From Desulfuromonadales bacterium (GTDB taxonomy: Bacteria; Desulfobacterota; Desulfuromonadia; Desulfuromonadales; UBA2294): a stretch of DNA of 7,552 nt. The stretch is from NCBI GenBank assembly GCA_014859615.1, contig JACUTX010000125.1:1-7552 (forward strand). The letters run 5' to 3'. A program made the position numbers and the translations under genes. Of the stretch, positions 1 to 4,514 are shown in pieces. The notes beneath the pieces were generated by a model, which was given only the letters and a program-made list of their open reading frames with translations, ran no database searches and had not been told where the DNA came from. The first letter of the stretch is position 1; each line of letters starts with the position of its first letter.

Positions 1-248
1 GACATGGTCCGATTGGTAAAGTTGTAGAGGTTATGGGCGACTATATGGCGCCCGCCGTTACGCTGGAGAAAGATGATACCACCGACCCGTACGCCGAGCG
101 CGAAGCGGTCTTCTACGAGCGGATGTTTTTGCTGGAGACCGGTCTGCAGCTGTTCAACAGCCTGTTTGCGACCTTTTTGCAGCAGCGACTCGGCGGGAGC
201 TGGGGGGATAAAGAGCAGGAGATTCGCGCCGCGCTGGCGAAGAGTTAA
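1..248 (+). CDS. C-terminal fragment of an unidentified protein, possibly RdgC-like
   Basis: The reading frame is open from base 3 to a TAA stop at 246-248, so this is the last 81 residues of a gene that begins before the window; the internal ATG at base 33 has no reason to be the true start. The visible part has a short segment with GDYMAPAV, an acidic linker (EKDDTTDP), then an amphipathic helical region (EREAVFYERMFLLE, then LQLFNSLFATFLQQRLG) and a charged tail. From memory, the pattern 'FYERMFLLE...L..LF..FL..RL...W' resembles the C-terminus of deltaproteobacterial proteins annotated as recombination-associated RdgC-like, but this is only a resemblance and no catalytic motif is in view. 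It converges on the hemerythrin-like gene, with 11 bp between the two stop codons and no hairpin terminator visible there. Confidence 0.7.
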   Translation, partial: HGPIGKVVEVMGDYMAPAVTLEKDDTTDPYAEREAVFYERMFLLETGLQLFNSLFATFLQQRLGGSWGDKEQEIRAALAKS

Positions 249-259
249 AAAAAACCCTT

Positions 260-685
260 TTAATGCAGGACCTCCAGCTCAACCTTGCGATACAGGTTGT
301 TGTCCTCGCGACTGATGCGATCGAGCAAAAAGGTGAGCAGCGACAAGGTCTGGGCGATAAAATCGTCCGGGCGCTGTTCAATGGCGTCTCTTTGCAGCCA
401 AAATGTTTGATACTTCTCGATCTCTGTAAAGATATCAGCCGCTTCGCCGATCAGACGGCTCGCCTCACCGGCAATCCGCAGATTCTCATGCTGACACAGA
501 CTGACATGCAGAGCGTCGTTTTCGAGTGAATTGTGGATTCTCAGACGGATCAGGAGATTGTAGAGTTTTCGACGAACGCTCGTGGCGTCTGCCGCAAGTT
601 GCATGTTATTAAGATCGACTGAAATATCGGAGGCAAGCTGTCTGATCTGATCATGTTGCTGACGGAAAGTAGAGATAAGATTCAT
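260..685 (-). CDS. Small hemerythrin-like (HHE) four-helix protein, ligand set incomplete
   Basis: Encodes 141 residues, predicted all-helical and cytoplasmic, with no signal peptide or membrane segment. The layout fits a hemerythrin/HHE cation-binding four-helix bundle: helix 1 carries His11 (FRQQHDQI), helix 2 carries His51 and Glu55 (RIHNSLEND), and helix 4 carries Glu127 (LLDRISREDNNLYRKVE). In a canonical member helix 4 has a His where this protein has Arg123, and the third helix (EASRLIGEAADIF) has no His at the expected place. The di-iron site is therefore probably altered or absent, and oxygen or nitric-oxide binding should not be assumed. The ATG at 685 was chosen because a run of six G on the coding strand (693-698) lies 7 nt upstream. 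A longer TTG start at 751 would overlap the predicted promoter. The gene is monocistronic, and its stop lies 11 bp from the convergent gene. Confidence 0.75.
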   Translation of the reverse strand: MNLISTFRQQHDQIRQLASDISVDLNNMQLAADATSVRRKLYNLLIRLRIHNSLENDALHVSLCQHENLRIAGEASRLIGEAADIFTEIEKYQTFWLQRDAIEQRPDDFIAQTLSLLTFLLDRISREDNNLYRKVELEVLH

Positions 686-692
686 AACGTAA

Positions 693-698
693 CCCCCC
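693..698 (-). promoter_or_regulatory. Ribosome binding site of the hemerythrin-like gene
   Basis: A run of six G on the coding strand, 7 nt before the ATG at 683-685. It is G-rich rather than a classical AGGAGG, but it is the only purine-rich motif near a start here and it supports the 685 start over the TTG at 751. Confidence 0.5.
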
Positions 699-723
699 GG
701 CCCATGAATAGAACTGAATTTAG

Positions 724-751
724 AAGATAGCGGCCACAAGAGCGATGTCAA
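724..751 (-). promoter_or_regulatory. Predicted sigma-70-type promoter of the hemerythrin-like gene
   Basis: On the minus strand a perfect -35 hexamer TTGACA (746-751) is followed after 16 bp by TATCTT (724-729, four of six matches to TATAAT). This would start transcription near 715-718, giving a leader of about 30 nt before the ATG at 685. An interrupted inverted repeat, AGCGA/TCGCT (741-745 and 753-757), is centred on the -35 box and could be an operator, which is inference only. Confidence 0.5.
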
Positions 752-898
752 GTCGCTTTTTTAACGGCTGCGGGGAGTGTTCAGGATTAAAATTATGAAT
801 TGATCAATAATACTGTGCTGATAATAGCGAAGAGCAAAAAATTATTTAAAAAAATGACTCAGTACTATTGAGAATTATAAGCAAGACTTTATAAATGT

Positions 899-983
899 TG
901 GCATCCCAAAGATGACGCACTCAAAGGATCCAGTATTTTAATGCTTTATAAACTGATTCCCGATTACCTCCTCGGGAATGACA
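899..983. repeat. Palindromic REP/MITE-like element, copy A (diverged)
   Basis: Aligns along its full length with the copy at 1011-1094: it shares GGATCCAGTATTTT on the left, a central run ending TATAAACTG, and ATTCCCGA followed by CCTCGGGAATGACA on the right. The left hairpin is degraded (GCATCCCAAAGATG instead of TCATCCCCGAATG), while the right hairpin ATTCCCGA/TCGGGAAT is intact. It also shares the variant TCAAAGGATCCAG with the copy at 2059-2146, so these two are closer to each other in the left arm. Confidence 0.75.
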
Positions 984-1010
984 TACAAAATAAACCTTGA
1001 AACACCAGAT

Positions 1011-1094
1011 TGTCATCCCCGAATGATTCTATCGGGGATCCAGTATTTTCAATTTTCAGAAACTGGATTCCCGATGACCCCCTCGGGAATGACA
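1011..1094. repeat. Palindromic REP/MITE-like element, copy B (best preserved)
   Basis: An 84-bp imperfect inverted repeat centred near 1052. Each half is itself a hairpin: ATCCCCGA (1015-1022) pairs with TCGGGGAT (1032-1039), and ATTCCCGA (1067-1074) pairs with TCGGGAAT (1083-1090). The halves also pair with each other, for example ATCCAGT (1038-1044) with ACTGGAT (1062-1068) and terminal TGTCAT with ATGACA. It carries no coding capacity. The structure (two inverted hairpin units around a short AT-rich centre) resembles bacterial REP doublets (BIMEs) or very small non-autonomous elements of the GTCATCCCCG type. Confidence 0.85.
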
Positions 1095-1111
1095 ATCTTT
1101 TCGCTTTCGTC

Positions 1112-1152
1112 AAAAAAAATCACGCATCCCCGAACAGAGATTCGGGGATGCG
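1112..1152 (-). terminator. Rho-independent terminator of pyrE
   Basis: Read on the minus strand, a perfect 12-bp stem CGCATCCCCGAA/TTCGGGGATGCG (1141-1152 with 1123-1134) with a 6-nt loop is followed, after 3 nt, by eight consecutive T (1112-1119). It begins 17 bp after the pyrE stop codon. The stem contains the same 10-mer CATCCCCGAA that opens palindromic copies B and C, suggesting it is derived from such an element. Confidence 0.92.
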
Positions 1153-1168
1153 AGATTAATCAGCTCGG

Positions 1169-1753
1169 CTAGTCGATGTGCCGGTTATTTGATGACTTCC
1201 CCACCACCTCTTCACGGGTAAAGACCGCCTTCAGAATCTGTCCGGCACCGGTAATATTCTCCTGCGCCCCTTCCTGACGATCGACCAGGGTGACGATGCC
1301 GACAACCTTGAGCCCCTCTTCTTCGGCCCGTGCCACCGCTTTCAGTGACGAATCACCGGTCGTGGTCACATCTTCGACAATAACGACCCGTGAACCCGGG
1401 GGGAGATTCTTGCGCCCTTCGAGCCACTGACCGGTGCCGTGCCCTTTGGGCTCCTTGCGAATAATAAAGGCATGCACCGGAGTCCCTTCGAGAGCGGCGG
1501 CGATGGAGGTTGCAGTGGCGATCGGATCGGCTCCGAGGGTAAGCCCGCCGACCCCGTCGATCGGGCCGTCAAAGCTCTTCACCACTTCCCAGAACGCCTT
1601 GCCGACTAGAAGACCGCCGGTGCGATGCAGACAGGTCTGCTTCCCGTCGAAATAAAAATTACTTTTACGGCCGGAGGCGAGTGTCACCTCACGCTCTTCG
1701 TAAGAGAGATCCCGGACAATCTGTATCAGTTCGCTGCGTTCTGCTGAAGTCAT
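1169..1753 (-). CDS. pyrE: Orotate phosphoribosyltransferase
   Basis: Encodes 194 residues, a normal length for a short-form bacterial PyrE. The enzyme is cytosolic and converts orotate plus PRPP to orotidine 5'-monophosphate and pyrophosphate, the fifth step of pyrimidine synthesis. Visible signatures are SNFYFDGK (31-38), the flexible catalytic loop region RKEPKGHGTG (99-108) and the PRPP-binding motif VVIVEDVTTTGDS (123-135) with its acidic pair Glu-Asp. The ATG at 1753 is preceded by AAGGAGA (1758-1764), which fixes the start. A strong hairpin terminator follows the TAG stop. The gene lies 451 bp downstream of purF in the same direction; with that repeat-filled gap it may have its own promoter, but I found no convincing -35/-10 pair. 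Family assignment is certain from motifs; operon membership with purF is not. Confidence 0.97.
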   Translation of the reverse strand: MTSAERSELIQIVRDLSYEEREVTLASGRKSNFYFDGKQTCLHRTGGLLVGKAFWEVVKSFDGPIDGVGGLTLGADPIATATSIAAALEGTPVHAFIIRKEPKGHGTGQWLEGRKNLPPGSRVVIVEDVTTTGDSSLKAVARAEEEGLKVVGIVTLVDRQEGAQENITGAGQILKAVFTREEVVGKSSNNRHID

Positions 1754-1850
1754 TTTTTCTCCTTCGAAATAATATGAACAATACCGAATTAAATTGCTGT
1801 TTTATAAAGAGAACTGTCTTTATGGTCTTCAAACCTCAAGCAATTTAGCC

Positions 1851-1880
1851 GCGGATAAGGTCTGATAACATCTGATAAAT
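1851..1880. repeat. Three 10-bp-phased GATAA repeats upstream of pyrE
   Basis: Bases 1851-1880 read as three 10-mers, GCGGATAAGG, TCTGATAACA and TCTGATAAAT, placing GATAA at 1854, 1864 and 1874. On the coding strand of pyrE this is TTATC three times at one helical turn spacing, roughly 100-125 bp before the ATG. Such phasing is compatible with a protein-binding or bent-DNA site, but no regulator can be named. Confidence 0.4.
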
Positions 1881-1935
1881 TTTAAATCACATCCCGTAAA
1901 GTCTTTAACCTTCTCTCGCCTGTTCACTTCGTTCA

Positions 1936-2045
1936 CTCAAGCCGCAAAGGCGCAAAGGTAAACAGAAAATCATTGGTTTCAGGTTTAACCAAGAATCAGG
2001 CCTTTGCCCTTCTTTGCGTTCTTCGCGGCTTTGCGTGAGGCAGCC
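1936..2045. repeat. Inverted pair of CTTTGCG-family repeats
   Basis: The left arm CTCAAGCCGCAAAGGCGCAAAGG (in two parts: CTCAAGCCGCAAAG at 1936-1949 and GCGCAAAGG at 1950-1958) is inverted relative to the right arm at 2001-2045, which reads CCTTTGCCCTTCTTTGCG, then TTCTTCGCGGCTTTGCGTGAGG. An inner inverted repeat TTGGTT/AACCAA (1973-1978 and 1987-1992) sits between them, so the whole stretch could fold into an imperfect long hairpin. This type of 'cgcaaag-gcgcaaag' sequence is, from general knowledge, a scattered intergenic repeat in several bacteria; its function is not known to me. Confidence 0.6.
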
Positions 2046-2058
2046 TTGCTTCTGAATT

Positions 2059-2146
2059 GTCATCCCCGAATGACGCTATCAAAGGATCCAGCATTTTCAA
2101 TTTTTTATAAACTGGATTCCCGATCATAATCGCCTTGGGAGTGATA
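2059..2146. repeat. Palindromic REP/MITE-like element, copy C
   Basis: Starts with TGTCATCCCCGAATGA exactly as copy B, continues TCAAAGGATCCAG as in copy A, then a T-rich centre and AAACTGGATTCCCGAT, and ends with the degraded right hairpin TTGGGAGTGATA. Both end hairpins are partly eroded, so this copy is likely older or no longer constrained. It is flanked on both sides by direct copies of the CTTTGCG-family repeat (about 2009-2046 and 2169-2204). Confidence 0.75.
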
Positions 2147-2156
2147 AAATGGTTGT

Positions 2157-2204
2157 TGCCTTTGACTCTCTTTGTGTTCTTCGTGTCTTCGTGTGAGACA
2201 GCCT
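2157..2204. repeat. Second copy of the CTTTGCG-family repeat, abutting the purF stop
   Basis: The segment CTTTGTGTTCTTCGTGTC followed by TTCGTGTGAGACAGCCTT is a diverged direct repeat of CTTTGCGTTCTTCGCGGC followed by TTTGCGTGAGGCAGCCTT near 2012-2047. The copy ends exactly against the TAA of purF (2205-2207). The differences are largely C to T on the plus strand (GCG to GTG). Confidence 0.65.
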
Positions 2205-3611
2205 TTAAAACAGTCCCAGCTGACTATCCGACTTCATCTTCGGGAAACGGATCGGATATGTGCCGGTAAAACAGGCGTCGCAGTAGGGGCAATCGCCGGT
2301 GGTCGGGCAACTGACCGTCTCACGCATCCCTTCAACCGAGAGGTACCCGAGGGAATCGGCGGTGATATATTTGGTGATCTCCTCAATATTGTGTGACGAG
2401 GCGATCAGCTCTTTGCGGGTCGGGGTGTCGATGCCGTAGTAGCAGGGGAAAGCGGTCGGCGGACTGGAGATGCGCATATGCACCTCTTTGGCACCGGCAT
2501 CGCGAACCATCTTAACGATCTTGCGCGAGGTGGTGCCGCGAACGATCGAATCGTCGACCACAATCACCCGCTTGCCGGCCATCACCTCACGGACCGGGTT
2601 GAGCTTGATCTTCACCCCGAAGTGGCGAATCGACTGGGCAGGTTCGATAAACGTACGGCCGACATAATGATTACGTATCATCCCGAGCTGAAACGGGATC
2701 CCTGATTCTTCGGCGTAGCCGATCGCGGCCGGCATCCCCGAATCGGGGATCGCAATCACCACATCGGCATCGACCGCATGCTCCCGGGCCAGACTCTGGC
2801 CAAACTTTTTACGGACATTGTAAACTTCGTGGCCGAAGATGGTGCTGTCGGGGCGGGCGAAGTAGATATATTCAAAAATACAGGGAGTCGGCTTGACCAC
2901 GTCAAACGGGTGGTAGGAGGTCATCCCGTCTTTATCGATCACCACCATCTCACCCGGTTCGATCTCACGGATGAATTCCGCTTCAATCAAATCGAAAGCG
3001 CAGGTCTCCGAAGCAATGACAACGGCGCCATCGAGCTTGCCGAGACAAAGGGGGCGAAAGCCGTTCGGATCGCGTACCGCAACCAGGCGGGTTTCGGTCA
3101 GCAAGACCAGACTGTAAGCCCCGCGCACCTGCTGCAGCGCCTCGACGACTCGATCGGAGAGACTTTCGGACTTGGCTCTGGCGAGAAGATGGACGATCAC
3201 TTCCGTATCGGCGGAAGTCGAGAAGATCGAACCGGCGAGTTCGAGCTGATTGCGAACCACATCGGCATTGACCAGGTTGCCGTTGTGAGCGATAGCGATG
3301 CTGCCACGATGATAATCGACATTGATCGGTTGACAGTTGCGGACATCGGTGCCGCCGGAGGTCGAATAACGGACGTGACCGATGGCAGATCTCCCGGCGA
3401 GATCGTTGAAGATCGAATCGTTTTTGAACACATCGGCAACTTTTCCGTAGCTCTTGTGCGCGCGCAGCAACTTCCCGTCGGAGGCGACAATGCCGCAACT
3501 CTCCTGACCGCGATGCTGCAGGGCGTAGAGACCGAGATAAGTGAGATTCGCCGCTTCCGGATGTCCGAAAATACCAAAGACGCCGCATTCATCGTTCAAC
3601 TTATCAAACAT
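2205..3611 (-). CDS. purF: Amidophosphoribosyltransferase (iron-sulphur, propeptide type)
   Basis: Encodes 468 residues. It catalyses the committed first step of purine synthesis: PRPP plus glutamine gives 5-phosphoribosylamine. The N-terminal Ntn glutaminase domain starts at Cys9 (DECGVFGIFG) after an eight-residue leader, which in this class is removed to expose Cys as the nucleophile; further glutaminase motifs are LQHRGQES (31-38), RYSTSG (81-86) and AHNGNLVN (108-115). The C-terminal phosphoribosyltransferase domain has the PRPP loop VIVVDDSIVRGTTS (349-362). Cys244, Cys390, Cys444 and Cys447 sit where the four 4Fe-4S ligands lie in Bacillus-type PurF, so this is the oxygen-sensitive cluster form rather than the E. 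coli form. AAGGAG at 3622-3627, 10 nt before the ATG, supports the start. It follows purQ after 77 bp in the same direction and is probably co-transcribed. Confidence 0.98.
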   Translation of the reverse strand: MFDKLNDECGVFGIFGHPEAANLTYLGLYALQHRGQESCGIVASDGKLLRAHKSYGKVADVFKNDSIFNDLAGRSAIGHVRYSTSGGTDVRNCQPINVDYHRGSIAIAHNGNLVNADVVRNQLELAGSIFSTSADTEVIVHLLARAKSESLSDRVVEALQQVRGAYSLVLLTETRLVAVRDPNGFRPLCLGKLDGAVVIASETCAFDLIEAEFIREIEPGEMVVIDKDGMTSYHPFDVVKPTPCIFEYIYFARPDSTIFGHEVYNVRKKFGQSLAREHAVDADVVIAIPDSGMPAAIGYAEESGIPFQLGMIRNHYVGRTFIEPAQSIRHFGVKIKLNPVREVMAGKRVIVVDDSIVRGTTSRKIVKMVRDAGAKEVHMRISSPPTAFPCYYGIDTPTRKELIASSHNIEEITKYITADSLGYLSVEGMRETVSCPTTGDCPYCDACFTGTYPIRFPKMKSDSQLGLF

Positions 3612-3651
3612 ATTTTGATAACTCCTTGCCTAAAAAGGCAGAAGAAGGTTT

Positions 3652-3678
3652 CGTTCAATTTCGATATAAAACTGAACG
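3652..3678. repeat. Inverted repeat between purQ and purF
   Basis: CGTTCA (3652-3657) and TGAACG (3673-3678) form a 6-bp stem that can be extended after one mismatch by TTT/AAA, around a short AT-rich loop. It lies in the 77-bp purQ-purF gap, about 40 nt before the purF ATG. It lacks a T-run on the minus strand, so it does not look like a terminator; it might be an mRNA-stability or processing hairpin, or chance. Confidence 0.35.
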
Positions 3679-3688
3679 GTCTCTCTCT

Positions 3689-4513
3689 TTAAAGAATTTC
3701 CCGGCGAATAAAATCGATCGCATTACGATACAGCCACAACCCCATCCCCTCTTCCGGCAGCTCGCGCTCACGGGTCCAGCGCGGATGATGAGTGCGATGC
3801 GTGTACGCTTCGGGATGAGGCATCAGACCAAACAGACGGCCGCTCTCGTCACAAAGAGCAGCGATGGCGCGACTCGAACCGTTCGGGTTGTGCGGATAGT
3901 CCATGGTGCTCGCACCGGTCGCATCGGCATAACAGAGCACAGCGAGATGCTTATCAGTAATGATATCGAGAATCGCCGGCGCGGCAAAAAATTTCCCTTC
4001 GCCGTGACGAACCGGCAGATAGAGCGATTCCAGGTCGCGGGTGTAGATACATGGGGAGTTTTGATCCGCTTTAAGATAGGTCCAGCGATCTTCAAAGCGG
4101 CCACTGTCGTTATGGGTGAGGGTGGCGCTCTGGGTCTGATAATCGCCGCCAATCGCCGGCAGAAGCCCCATCTTGACCATCAGTTGAAAGCCGTTGCAGA
4201 CCCCCATCACCAGCTTGCCGTCGGCGATAAACTGCTGCAGCTGATCGAGAAGCGAGGTGTCACTCCCTTTTACCGCAGCATGGCGCAGACGATTGGCACC
4301 GGCCTTGGCGCTACCGAGGTCATCCCCGTCGAGAAACCCGCCCGCCAGGTTGAGGAAATGATAGTCATTGAGGGTGACGCGACCGGCCAGAAGTTCGGCG
4401 ATATGGACAATATCGACCACGTCGCTGCCGGCCAGACGACAGGCGTTGGCAACTTCGCGCTCACAATTGGTGCCGTTTCCGGCGATTACAATACTCTTAA
4501 CAGCTTTGCTCAT
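3689..4513 (-). CDS. purQ: FGAM synthase glutaminase subunit
   Basis: Encodes 274 residues, a class I glutamine amidotransferase that hydrolyses glutamine and passes ammonia to the synthetase subunit for conversion of FGAR to FGAM (fourth step of purine synthesis). The catalytic triad is visible: nucleophile Cys106 in MGVCNGFQ, and His233 and Glu235 in MPHPEA. The N-terminal strand AGNGTNCERE (11-20) and the LAGGFLDGDD segment (56-65) are typical of PurQ. It is about 40 residues longer than the Bacillus protein; the extra length includes the tail after MPHPEA (THRTHHPRWTRE), which matches my recollection of PurQ proteins that partner PurSL. Its ATG lies one base after the purSL TAG, and its Shine-Dalgarno GGGAG is inside the end of purSL, so translation is probably coupled and subunit amounts matched. 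Confidence 0.96.
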   Translation of the reverse strand: MSKAVKSIVIAGNGTNCEREVANACRLAGSDVVDIVHIAELLAGRVTLNDYHFLNLAGGFLDGDDLGSAKAGANRLRHAAVKGSDTSLLDQLQQFIADGKLVMGVCNGFQLMVKMGLLPAIGGDYQTQSATLTHNDSGRFEDRWTYLKADQNSPCIYTRDLESLYLPVRHGEGKFFAAPAILDIITDKHLAVLCYADATGASTMDYPHNPNGSSRAIAALCDESGRLFGLMPHPEAYTHRTHHPRWTRERELPEEGMGLWLYRNAIDFIRREIL

Positions 4514-4514
4514 C

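Larger units (their letters stand above)
752..1111. other. Non-coding gap, AT-rich then repeat-filled
   Basis: No credible gene lies between the hemerythrin promoter and the pyrE terminator. Bases about 780-898 are AT-rich and contain a perfect 10-bp palindrome ATTGATCAAT (799-808) with no assigned role. Bases about 899-1094 are occupied by two copies of a palindromic element, listed separately. The 64-codon plus-strand frame across 978-1172 runs through the repeats and the terminator and is not considered a gene. Confidence 0.6.
1754..2204. other. 451-bp non-coding gap between purF and pyrE
   Basis: No credible gene on either strand. From the pyrE side it holds the pyrE ribosome binding site (1758-1764), a short AT-rich leader, three phased GATAA repeats (1851-1880), a tandem GTTCACTTC/GTTCACTCA (1922-1939), an inverted repeat of the CTTTGCG family (1936-2045), the third palindromic element (2059-2146) and a second direct copy of the CTTTGCG-family repeat that abuts the purF stop (2157-2204). 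No standard hairpin-plus-T-run terminator for purF was found. Confidence 0.65.

Noticed and set aside
686..751. Upstream extension of the hemerythrin-like gene to a TTG start at 751
   Set aside because: The added residues lie over the predicted -35/-10 promoter, the TTG is part of the TTGACA hexamer, and the ATG at 685 has a better ribosome binding site and fits the family start.
978..1172. 64-codon plus-strand frame in the intergenic region
   Set aside because: It runs through palindromic copy B and the pyrE terminator, has no ribosome binding site, and its translation is explained by repeat sequence.
899..2204. CRISPR-like array from the multiple hairpin repeats
   Set aside because: The units are about 85 bp, internally palindromic, diverged and irregularly spaced, with no constant repeat-spacer period and no cas genes in view.
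3611..3688. Terminator between purQ and purF
   Set aside because: The two small inverted repeats here (CGTTCA/TGAACG and GCCT/AGGC) are weak and lack a following T-run on the minus strand, so read-through into purF is more likely.
2778..3692. Long plus-strand open frame of 304 codons opposite purF
   Set aside because: It is the antisense of an unambiguous purF with all catalytic motifs; it has no recognisable domain, and moderately GC-rich codon bias commonly leaves such frames open.
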